Shown: positions 27,133 to 33,921 of the stretch, piece after piece | Layout of the letters: each line of letters opens with the position of its first letter | Position numbering within the stretch: position 1 is the first letter of the stretch | Source: Chloroflexota bacterium | GTDB lineage: Bacteria > Chloroflexota > Dehalococcoidia > Lucifugimonadales > Lucifugimonadaceae | Reading direction: 5' to 3' | Assembly (NCBI GenBank): GCA_029262735.1 | Contig: JAJCYY010000051.1 | Span: 1 to 34,933, forward strand | DNA length: 34,933 bases | Program-made: the position numbers and the translations under genes | Notes under the pieces: generated by a model | What the model saw: the letters and a program-made list of their open reading frames with translations, nothing else | Database searches by the model: none | Told to the model about the DNA's origin: nothing

Positions 27133-28046
27133 TTGAGTCGGATCCTCGGATCGATCACGGCGTACAGCAGGTCAGTCAGCAAATTGACGATCACATAGAG
27201 GGAGGTCAGGACGAGCACAACTCCGGAGAGCACGGGCAGATCGAGGTTGTTCACAGAGGTGACGGCAAGGCGTCCCAGTCCCGGCCATGCGAACACGGTC
27301 TCGGTCACGACGGCACCGGTCAGGAAGGCGACGAAAACCAGCGCCGAATATGTCAGCGGGGCGATGAGCGCGTTGCGAAATGCATGTTTCCAGACAACCT
27401 TCGTACTTCCCACCCCCTTTGCCCGCGCAAGGGTGATGTACTCGGAGTCCATGACCTCGAGCATTGAAGACCGCACAAGACGCAGTAGCCCGGAGGCTGT
27501 CAGCCAGCCGAGCGTGATGGACGGCAATATGTAGTGATCGAAACCACCACGGCGTCCGAACGGCAGCCACTCCAGCTGCACTGAGAAGATCAATATCAGC
27601 ATGATGCCGAGCCAGAATGGAGGCAGCGCCTGGCCGAACAGGGCCATGGTCCGGCCGGAGTAGTCCCAGAAGGAGTTCCTGCGCACGGCAGAAAGAACTC
27701 CCAGCGGTATCCCCAGTAGAAGCGCAAACAGGAACGAGCCGATGGCGAGTTCTATAGTCGCCGGAGCCCGTTCACGAATCACGTCCAGGACCGGCCGGTT
27801 TTCACGGAGCGAATCACCAAGGTCGCCCTGGACCGCGTTACCGACCCAGATGAAGTACTGGACGATCACCGGCTTATCCAGGCCCCACTGCCGGCCCCAC
27901 TCGTCGTACTGTTCCTGGGTTGTGTACTCGTTCAAGAACACCGTGCGCGGGTCCCCCGATGCGCGCGACAGCAGGAACACCACGAGTGTCACCAGAATGA
28001 CAACGATGACACTGTAGAAAACCCGTCTAATAATAAATCTGGTCAT
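27129..28046 (-). CDS. ABC transporter permease, DppB/OppB type
   Basis: The first permease of the importer, 305 residues: MTRFIIRRVFYSVIVVILVTLVVFLL, the typical FLLSRASGDPR lead, GDLGDSLRENRPVLDVIRERAPATIEL, QALPPFWLGI, LLRLVRSSMLEVMDSEYITLARAKGVG (EAA loop) and the closing VNLLTDLLYAVIDPRIRL. About six membrane helices are visible. It is translationally coupled to the DppC-like gene and lies 155 bases after the binding-protein gene, with a long hairpin in that gap. No ATPase subunits (DppD/DppF) follow in the operon, so they must be shared from elsewhere. Confidence 0.93.
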   Translation of the reverse strand: MTRFIIRRVFYSVIVVILVTLVVFLLSRASGDPRTVFLNEYTTQEQYDEWGRQWGLDKPVIVQYFIWVGNAVQGDLGDSLRENRPVLDVIRERAPATIELAIGSFLFALLLGIPLGVLSAVRRNSFWDYSGRTMALFGQALPPFWLGIMLILIFSVQLEWLPFGRRGGFDHYILPSITLGWLTASGLLRLVRSSMLEVMDSEYITLARAKGVGSTKVVWKHAFRNALIAPLTYSALVFVAFLTGAVVTETVFAWPGLGRLAVTSVNNLDLPVLSGVVLVLTSLYVIVNLLTDLLYAVIDPRIRLN

Positions 28047-28138
28047 GTTGAGACGGCACGACTGACGAAGGCCGAGACCGGTTCCGGAACCGGCTCGACA
28101 GATGGTTTATGCGACGGCGGTCGATTCGGTCCCGGGGA

Positions 28139-28184
28139 GGGCCTGCCGCTGTTGCCAGTGATGGCAAAAAGCGGCGACAGGCCC
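28139..28184 (-). promoter_or_regulatory. Long hairpin between binding-protein and permease genes
   Basis: On the minus strand the stem pairs GGGCCTG with CAGGCCC, CCGCT with AGCGG, and TTGCCA with TGGCAA around a 4-base loop, with two small bulges. Such hairpins behind binding-protein genes commonly stabilise the upstream mRNA and reduce read-through into permeases; that function is inferred. Confidence 0.6.
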
Positions 28185-28201
28185 ACCCGGAACCAGATTG
28201 A

Positions 28202-30043
28202 CTAGTTGTCTAGTACCACCGTTTCGAAGGTGCCGGCAAATCCGGCGCCCTCTGTGTATGGCGTCCACTCCAGAACCCTTGGGCTAACTACCCAGAGGTT
28301 CGAGATGTCGACAACCGGGGCCACGACCATCCAGAACCTGGACAGATCCTCAGCCTCGATGTTGTTTGTCACACGCACCGACGGGTCGTTCTCAACCTGG
28401 TTTTTCTGCCAGTTCTCAAGGACCCACGGAATCTCCAGGCCACGGTTCCATCCGGCAGACGGAATCACGCCCTGGCTCTGCGCGGTATCGACTTCACCAA
28501 CGGCGTCGTGCTGCCACATCCACACAACGTCGAGTGACCTGGCGACCATGGTTGGGCGTCGCGCCTGGTACGCAGTGTTCTCAATGGACACGTTCAGGCC
28601 AATGTCCTCCCACATCTGTGCGATCGCCTCACCAACTTCGACGCTTACAACGCCGGGAACGTCTGGAGGCAGGAAGAACGGCACGTCAAACCCGTTCGGG
28701 AAGCCCTGCGCAGCGATTATCGACTCCGCCTCGTCGGGATCGAACGGAATAACCCACTCATCTTTGAACTCGGCCATCTCTGGTGTGAACCCGAACCAGG
28801 AATGCGAGGGAGCTCCGAACCCGTCAAGAACCTCGGCGTTGATCAGCTCCCTGTCGATAGCCATCGCCATCGCCTGGCGAATCTGCCTGGCCTTCTCCAT
28901 GCTGGCATCGTCGTCAGGATCACCAATCCACGGGTGGTCCTCGTCAGGCTTCAGACCAGGCCTCGGGAAGACAGACTCCCCTGTGTCGTGGTGCTCCTTG
29001 ATCCAGTAGTTGCCACCAAACGAAACGTGCTTGCTGGCAGGCTGGCCAATCATCTGGATCCTGCCACCGCTGCCATCTACCGCATCCCTCAGGAAGTTGT
29101 TCGGAAGCTGGGCAATGTCGACCTGGCCGGTCTCGATCGCCGCCAGCCTCGTCGAGACCTCAGGTACTTCGACGATTTCCACGTTGGCAATGTTTGGCGT
29201 CGCTCGCCAGTGCGGGTTAACGGCAGAAAGCTTCACAACGTCGTTCGCTTTCCAGTCGTCAACCTCGAACGGTCCGGTGAACACAGGCGTCAAAACCGCC
29301 TGGTCGAAACCGAGCTCGTCGTGGGCCTTCTTGCTGATCATGGGAGTGAAACCCGTCACCGGGTACATCCACTGGAACCAGCGGCTCTCCCACTTCTTGA
29401 AGTGAGCAACGACCTCATTGGGACCTGTCGCCTCGACGTTGTCTATGAAGTCACCCATCTCTACACGAGCCCAGGTGCTGCCGTCGCTGATCGCCTCGTT
29501 GAAGCTGAAGGCAACGTCTTCTGCTGTGAGCTCGCCGTAGCCCCCGTGGAACTCGACACCGCTCCGAATAGTGAACGTGATCTTGCTCTGGTCACCGGCA
29601 ACTTCCCATGACGTTGCGATGCCTTCGTTGTTCAGCGGTCCAATCAACGGCGGCGGAGCGGGGTCTGTTCGGACGAGACCCTCGCCAATGCCCCATGCCG
29701 CGATGTTCAGGTTGCCGGGCCAGGGAATCTTGCTCGGAAGGAAGTTTGCAGGCGTGATCAGTGCAACTCCAACCTTGAGCGTGCCTTCAGGACCCGTCGT
29801 CCTCGGAGGCGTAGCCGTCGGCGGGACCCGAGTCGGCTGCGTGGTTGACGGAGTCGCAGTCGGAATTAGCCGTCCAACGGTCGGTATCACAACCGGCACC
29901 GTTGCAGTCGGCTCTGGAGTTGCTGTTGCGGCCGGTGCGCCCCCTCCGCTGGGAGTTGCGGTGGGATCGTCTCCGCTTCCGCAAGCAACGGCGATAGCCA
30001 GCACCGATGCCAGCACCGCGGTCGATAACCATTTACGTTTCAT
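28202..30043 (-). CDS. Extracellular solute-binding protein, family 5 (peptide/opine/nickel type) lipoprotein
   Basis: A lipoprotein signal MKRKWLSTAVLASVLAIAVAC (lipid on Cys21) is followed by a Thr/Pro/Ala linker (about 25-85) and a family 5 binding domain. The domain includes EGTLKVGVALITPANFLPS, ITFTIRSGVEFHGGYGELTAEDVAFSFNEAI, FTGPFEVDDWKANDVVKLSAVNPHWR, VSTRLAAIETGQVDIAQL and KARQIRQAMAMAIDRELI. The 613-residue length is normal with the linker. ATG 30043 is preferred over the TTG directly before it; AAAGG precedes. It delivers a small peptide-like or amine substrate to the DppB/DppC-like permeases. The gene sits between grdE4 and the permeases in one apparent operon. Confidence 0.93.
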   Translation of the reverse strand: MKRKWLSTAVLASVLAIAVACGSGDDPTATPSGGGAPAATATPEPTATVPVVIPTVGRLIPTATPSTTQPTRVPPTATPPRTTGPEGTLKVGVALITPANFLPSKIPWPGNLNIAAWGIGEGLVRTDPAPPPLIGPLNNEGIATSWEVAGDQSKITFTIRSGVEFHGGYGELTAEDVAFSFNEAISDGSTWARVEMGDFIDNVEATGPNEVVAHFKKWESRWFQWMYPVTGFTPMISKKAHDELGFDQAVLTPVFTGPFEVDDWKANDVVKLSAVNPHWRATPNIANVEIVEVPEVSTRLAAIETGQVDIAQLPNNFLRDAVDGSGGRIQMIGQPASKHVSFGGNYWIKEHHDTGESVFPRPGLKPDEDHPWIGDPDDDASMEKARQIRQAMAMAIDRELINAEVLDGFGAPSHSWFGFTPEMAEFKDEWVIPFDPDEAESIIAAQGFPNGFDVPFFLPPDVPGVVSVEVGEAIAQMWEDIGLNVSIENTAYQARRPTMVARSLDVVWMWQHDAVGEVDTAQSQGVIPSAGWNRGLEIPWVLENWQKNQVENDPSVRVTNNIEAEDLSRFWMVVAPVVDISNLWVVSPRVLEWTPYTEGAGFAGTFETVVLDN

Positions 30044-30127
30044 CAATCTGTACCTTTCCGATAGTTCGAACTAGTGGTTGGCCACCCGCGAAACTGTAAC
30101 GCGGGCTGGAATCTGTTTGTTTACGGA

Positions 30128-31444
30128 CTAAAATTCATAACAAGAGCGAGTTCCGAACCCGAAATGGTCTTCCCATTGCAGGGTCCGGATCTCCGATTTC
30201 GCATCGAGCTCTACCAGCGGCGAGTCAGGACTGTAGTTGATCTGAATCGTCGGCGAACCGATCACACGGTCCACTGCGGGCATCGGCGTCCGCTCGTACC
30301 ACATGTTGGCACCGATACCCGTGCTCACAACGGCAGACATCTCCGCCAGCGGCTCAAGCAGAGCCGGTCCACCACTATCAGGATCTTCTTCCCCGGTCAC
30401 CAGGACCGTCTGCACACCGGCCCGCTCGCATGCCTGTACCGCTCTGGCCACCTCCATGAAGTCGTTGCCTCCGGCGTCCCACGAAATAACCGCGCCGTCA
30501 GCGCCGAGCGACTTCGCAACCGAGGCTGCCTGGTTTGAGGTGACATCCTTTTCCCACTGCGAGCTCCAGCGCGTTCGAATAGTGATTACTCCTACAAAGT
30601 TGCACTCTCTTTCTCCGTGCTTTCGTAAAAGTCCCAGCACCACCGGATTGTTTGTCATCTGACAGGAATAGATGCCACTTATCGCCCCGTCCAACAGCTC
30701 GGTTGGCCGAAGCACCCAGGGCGGCGTCTGCATGGTCACGCCGTAGATGCCAACTCCGTATGCCTCCAGGCTGTCGGAGTAGTGTTCCGGCGAGTTCATG
30801 CACGATATGTAGACGATATTTGGCAGACCGGGTTGCGGCTCGGAGGTGTCGAACGTTTCGGTCTTGTCCGGGGTCTGGCCAACGGTTACCGAGGCCAATA
30901 AATCGGAGACCCGGAGCGCGGCGGCCTGAAGTGCCTGGTTCTGATCGTCGAGACCGAGAGATTCGTTGACTTCCAGGCTCAGGCAGAGGTGATGGATGCT
31001 GCCGTAAGGGACAGCGTCCGCCCCGGGGCCTGACATGTCGAACAGGTTTGAGCCCGGACCGGTCGAGTTGCCAGAGATACTGGCGGAATCCGATGCGACC
31101 GTGAACGCCTTGATGGGGCTGATTTCGACCAGTGCCACGCCGGAGAGCCGGTTCGTGGTGCCAATACCGACGGCCGTAACGTCACGGTCTCCAATGCCGG
31201 GATAGGTCTGGCCGGGGCCATCGAGCTTGACCCTCGGCTCGATCACGTCCTTGATCGCAGTTACGCGAACGGATTCACCCGGGTGGGCCAGCTCAATGCG
31301 CGCACCCGTAATCCTGTTGTCTGACAGCGCGGTTTCGAGTAACTGGCCTTCGGATATCTCAAGAGTGCCCGCCCCCAAGGCTGTCTTGTCTCCGAACTGG
31401 ACCCGGTTGACCCGGTATGTGTTGACTGTGAGGCCGATAGTCAT
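30128..31444 (-). CDS. grdE: GrdE-like proprotein 4 (component B alpha/beta), first gene of the operon
   Basis: A 438-residue paralogue, the most divergent at its N-terminus (MTIGLTVNTYRVNRVQFG). Family segments are AHPGESVRVTAIKDVIEPRVKLDG, TYPGIGDRD, VYISCMNSPEHYSDSL, LRPTELLDGAISGIYSCQMTNNPV (Ser260 with Cys261 next to it at the predicted cleavage site), ITIRTRWSSQWEKD and ISWDAGGNDFMEVARAVQACERAG. ATG 31444 is chosen on homology; the frame is open 17 codons upstream. It precedes the transporter genes without its own adjacent grdB, so grdB3 behind the transporter is its probable partner. An operator-like dyad and extended -10 lie at 31568-31591. Confidence 0.88.
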   Translation of the reverse strand: MTIGLTVNTYRVNRVQFGDKTALGAGTLEISEGQLLETALSDNRITGARIELAHPGESVRVTAIKDVIEPRVKLDGPGQTYPGIGDRDVTAVGIGTTNRLSGVALVEISPIKAFTVASDSASISGNSTGPGSNLFDMSGPGADAVPYGSIHHLCLSLEVNESLGLDDQNQALQAAALRVSDLLASVTVGQTPDKTETFDTSEPQPGLPNIVYISCMNSPEHYSDSLEAYGVGIYGVTMQTPPWVLRPTELLDGAISGIYSCQMTNNPVVLGLLRKHGERECNFVGVITIRTRWSSQWEKDVTSNQAASVAKSLGADGAVISWDAGGNDFMEVARAVQACERAGVQTVLVTGEEDPDSGGPALLEPLAEMSAVVSTGIGANMWYERTPMPAVDRVIGSPTIQINYSPDSPLVELDAKSEIRTLQWEDHFGFGTRSCYEF

Positions 31445-31795
31445 TGTTCCGTTGCGCCCAGGGGGCAATTTCCCTGACGTTCCTACCCGATCCACATTCT
31501 GAACTTCAGTTGTGCGTCTTCATCTTCAACTGCGGAGCCGCATCCTCGCTTCGAAGTGATTAATCGGGGTCAGACCGGCGGAATAATACCAGTTTTTACG
31601 GTGCCCGGCCCGCAGATTCCTCAATTCAAATAAGTTTTCCTCTACGAAAGAAGCTCACTGAGTCGATTTCTACGCCTTAATTCGTACACCAGGAATCTGG
31701 CGTAAAAGCTCATGGGACTGGCAGCATGGCTCGCCGATCTGCGCTGCGATGAGCTGTAAAAGCTCTCGAACACACCAGCATCGTACGTGTTCGCG
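31445..31795. other. Intergenic region holding the likely promoter of the minus-strand operon
   Basis: Besides the elements at 31568-31591, no gene is recognised; the small frames here have no family resemblance. It separates the grdE4 operon from a lipoprotein gene that is also on the minus strand. Confidence 0.5.
31568..31591 (-). promoter_or_regulatory. Extended -10 promoter with overlapping GntR-type dyad upstream of grdE4
   Basis: On the minus strand TGGTATTAT (31591-31583) is an extended -10 (TG-n-TATTAT). GGTCTGACC (31576-31568) lies six to seven bases after it, at the predicted transcription start. The dyad is the same as in 376-395. A repressor sitting on the start site would fit substrate-induced expression. 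No -35 is needed for an extended -10. Confidence 0.45.
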
Positions 31796-32278
31796 TTACT
31801 GAGAAGATGGAATTCCCGACGCCGCTGCTTCTGCCTCGGCAAATATCGATTCCGCCTGATTCAGCACCACTATTACGGAATCGAGCGCGTTCCTGGCCTG
31901 CTCACTCACCGGGCATCCCGTGTCGCCCGTGCACGGATGCGGGAAACTCTCCTGGATGCTCCTCAACTCTCCGCACGCAGCCGTAATCGCAGCTCGCTGG
32001 TCTTCCCGCTCCATCTCTTCAATCGTTCCCGGAAAGCAGACACCCTGGTGAAACCGGTAGCTGGCCCACTGGTAGGAAAACTCAGCACGCAAAAGTTTGT
32101 TCGCCTCTCGTAAAAGCACGAGTCGTGAGAAGGCCTCTGTTGGAGGTCGGAAATCGGGCGTTTGCCGCTCCTGGTGGTCTCTGAACCTCTGGGTGCAGCC
32201 GCCCGCGACGACCATGAGCGCAAACAGCAGCGCCACCAGCCACAACCAGCGTCTGGCACTCGTTATCGGGATATTCAA
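31796..32278 (-). CDS. Small lipoprotein of unknown function
   Basis: The 160-residue frame has a signal with membrane helix WLWLVALLFALMVVAGGC (lipobox Cys). A Cys-containing helical domain follows: FSRLVLLREANKLLRAEFSYQW, GVCFPGTIEEMEREDQRAAITAACGELRSIQESFP, HPCTGDTGCPVSEQ and a C-terminal helix with an Ala-rich end. Five cysteines in the mature part may form disulfides outside the membrane. I do not recognise the family. The start is TTG 32278, but a downstream start is possible. It is divergent from the hydrolase gene. Confidence 0.65.
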   Translation of the reverse strand: MNIPITSARRWLWLVALLFALMVVAGGCTQRFRDHQERQTPDFRPPTEAFSRLVLLREANKLLRAEFSYQWASYRFHQGVCFPGTIEEMEREDQRAAITAACGELRSIQESFPHPCTGDTGCPVSEQARNALDSVIVVLNQAESIFAEAEAAASGIPSSQ

Positions 32279-32351
32279 ACCCTCTCTGGCCGGTTTTAGT
32301 GACTATCGGGACCTGCTCCGACCAGTCGACGAACAGGTTATTCTGGGCTCC

Positions 32352-33110
32352 ATGCGATACAGCACACGCCAGGGATCAAGCGAGTACCTGAAGCTCCTTG
32401 GCTACAAACGCTACCACTACCTGGCATGGCCCCGGGTCTCGTCAACACGCCTGGTGCTGCTCCACGCGCTCGGTGAGTGCGCCGATATCTGGACAGCTTT
32501 CGCAAACAGCCTCGCCGGTTCAGCAGACATCGTCGCGTTCGATCTGCGCGGCCACGGCGGCACGCCCTGGGACCCTGACACCGATTACGAAATCGCCGAC
32601 TATGTGGATGACCTGCGCCTGCAGATAGGGCACTGGAGCCGGCCATCCGTCCTGGTCGGACACGGGCTCGGCGCGCAGATTGCCATAGAGGCTGCCCGAG
32701 AACTGGGCGACCTGGTAACTGCGCTGGTTCTGATCGACCCGGACAGCGGGGCCGATGCAGCAGACACTCTTGTGCAACAACTTGCAGCCGACGATGGCTC
32801 ATTTGGAGACGCTCTGCGGCAGCACCTCGTCCGAGAGTTGACATGGGCGCGGCCCGGCGGCGGAAGAACGCCCAAATGTGACCCGGCGGCGCTGGAGCAT
32901 TCGTCTGCCGGATCTGCGCAGGGCGAAGTTACGTCGATCGATCATTCGGCGCTGGTTATCTCCAGCAAGATCAACGGCACCGAGGCACCGGCGAGTGAGC
33001 TCAAACCCACTCAACACGCATCAGTCCCAACCGGCGGGTGGCCTCATATCAACTCGGCCGCTGAAACAGCCGAAGCAACGCTCCGGTTCCTGCAGGCACT
33101 CGACGCTTAG
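32352..33110 (+). CDS. Alpha/beta hydrolase-fold protein lacking the nucleophilic residue
   Basis: This is an alpha/beta hydrolase fold: LVLLHALGECADIW (oxyanion region, usually HG.G), DIVAFDLRGHGGTPWD and the nucleophile elbow LVGHGLGAQIAIEAA. At the elbow Gly105 stands where Ser, Asp or Cys is expected (G-x-S-x-G), so catalysis by the usual triad is unlikely. The C-terminus keeps GGWPHINSAAETAEATLRFLQ with the catalytic His. The cap region (115-215) is short and irregular. ATG 32352 is chosen because homologous strands begin soon after; the frame is open further upstream without support. Probably a pseudoenzyme or binding protein. It is convergent with the FTR gene, nine bases apart. Confidence 0.75.
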   Translation: MRYSTRQGSSEYLKLLGYKRYHYLAWPRVSSTRLVLLHALGECADIWTAFANSLAGSADIVAFDLRGHGGTPWDPDTDYEIADYVDDLRLQIGHWSRPSVLVGHGLGAQIAIEAARELGDLVTALVLIDPDSGADAADTLVQQLAADDGSFGDALRQHLVRELTWARPGGGRTPKCDPAALEHSSAGSAQGEVTSIDHSALVISSKINGTEAPASELKPTQHASVPTGGWPHINSAAETAEATLRFLQALDA

Positions 33111-33119
33111 GCGCCGGGC

Positions 33120-33533
33120 CTACTTTTTGGGCTTTTCCGCCTTGCTCCTGTACGTGCCCTCCTCGAACAGGTCTTGCCCCTCAGGCACCGCCTCGTCAAT
33201 CGTCTGGGCAAACTCTTCCCCGGACTCGAATTGGCGAAGAAACTCTTCGCTTACGAAAAACATTCATATACAGAAGCCGTCTCTGGCGATGTCCTCGTGA
33301 TGCCGGTCACAGGGACAGATCTTCTTGCGATCCTCAACGGGATCGCCGCTCAAGGGCATTCAGGGACAGTAGCGGTAGCCTTGAATTCGCTCATTGTCCG
33401 CCAGTCCCTTCTGGACCACCTCGACAACCTCTGCCTCGGGGAAGAATTCGTACTGACCACGTTCGACATACTTCTCTGAGAACGAAACCGCCCGCTTCAG
33501 CGCCTCCGCCTCGGTCAACTCCCGTTTAGCCAT
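33120..33533 (-). CDS. ftrC: Ferredoxin-thioredoxin reductase catalytic subunit with two selenocysteines (U58, U90)
   Basis: Reading both in-frame TGAs (33362-33360 and 33266-33264) as Sec gives 137 residues. The pattern Cys56-Pro-Sec58, Cys73-Pro-Cys75, Cys88-Ile-Sec90 matches FTR's CPC...CPC...CHC. In Synechocystis FTR, the first, third, fourth and fifth Cys bind a 4Fe-4S cluster; the second and sixth (Cys57, Cys87) form the active disulfide. Here the four ligands remain Cys and both redox positions are Sec, predicting a diselenide. The N-terminal KRAVSFSEKYVERGQYEFFPEAEVVEVVQKGLADNE helices also fit FTR. The ATG has GGAG eight bases upstream and overlaps the preceding gene by eight bases. 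A hairpin follows each UGA. Likely role: ferredoxin-driven reduction of redoxins. The variable subunit is not in the window. Confidence 0.9.
33234..33250 (-). promoter_or_regulatory. Candidate SECIS hairpin for Sec90 of the FTR subunit
   Basis: On the minus strand GCGAAGA and TCTTCGC form a perfect 7-bp stem around loop GTT. The stem starts 14 bases, and the loop 21 bases, after the second UGA, exactly as for the first UGA. The loop begins with G. Confidence 0.75.
33327..33346 (-). promoter_or_regulatory. Candidate SECIS hairpin for Sec58 of the FTR subunit
   Basis: On the minus strand GCGATCC and GGATCGC form a perfect 7-bp stem with loop CGTTGA. The stem starts 14 bases and the loop 21 bases after the first UGA, and the loop has G at position 2. 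Confidence 0.75.
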
Positions 33534-33921
33534 GCTCAGTCTCCGTTGGTTCTGGTGGTTCCATGTTATTAGCCAGGTTCGATCGCATCTTCCGGTGCGT
33601 CGAACAGGACATCGACTTAAATCCGCGGTACTGGAGGCTCAATCTGTCGACTATCTGCGGCAGAGCGACAATCAACTCGCTGCGCGTCTTCGACTGTTCC
33701 ACCTCTACGGACAGTACGGCAGCGGTCTCGCACGTGCACGAGACTCCGAACCAGACCTTCAGTGCGGAGCCAGGCAGCGCCGAACCCGGCGGTCCGGCAA
33801 TCGCCTCGGGAGCCCGCAATGGCCGGAGCGTACCGGCGAGGTCAGGGTCCTGTCTCTCTGCCTCGGACCGAACCTGAGCTGAAACCCACTCCTGCGTTAC
33901 CGCTTCGGTGTCGCCCATCAT
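33526..33921 (-). CDS. Unknown protein between thiD-like and Sec-FTR genes
   Basis: A 131-residue protein. The ATG at 33921 overlaps the stop of the thiD-like gene (ATGA), and its own stop overlaps the FTR start by eight bases, so it is in the middle of a tightly coupled operon. I recognise no family. It has an N-terminal helical part (TQEWVSAQVRSEAE), a Pro/Gly-rich loop, then ALKVWFGVSCTCETAAVLSVEVEQ with a Cys-x-Cys pair, and SMSCSTHRKMR. Three cysteines near the C-terminal half could bind metal or act as redox sites. The coupling suggests a role in FTR assembly or use (inference). Confidence 0.65.
   Translation of the reverse strand: MMGDTEAVTQEWVSAQVRSEAERQDPDLAGTLRPLRAPEAIAGPPGSALPGSALKVWFGVSCTCETAAVLSVEVEQSKTRSELIVALPQIVDRLSLQYRGFKSMSCSTHRKMRSNLANNMEPPEPTETEHG

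Noticed and set aside
28206..29611. Long plus-strand frames opposite the binding-protein gene
   Set aside because: Antisense shadows of a clear family 5 binding protein; no family resemblance of their own.
31642..31842. 66-codon minus-strand frame behind the lipoprotein gene
   Set aside because: It overlaps the end of the lipoprotein gene in another frame and lacks a ribosome binding site or family resemblance.
33120..33533. The two UGAs of the FTR gene as signs of a pseudogene or sequencing error
   Set aside because: Both hit precisely the redox-active positions, the rest of the frame is intact, ligand cysteines are kept, and each is followed by an equally spaced hairpin.
17158..33533. General UGA-to-Trp code change
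   Set aside because: UGA is used as a normal stop in other genes here (for example PAC2 and the ThiD-like gene), Trp is encoded by UGG, and UGA appears only at redox Cys positions.
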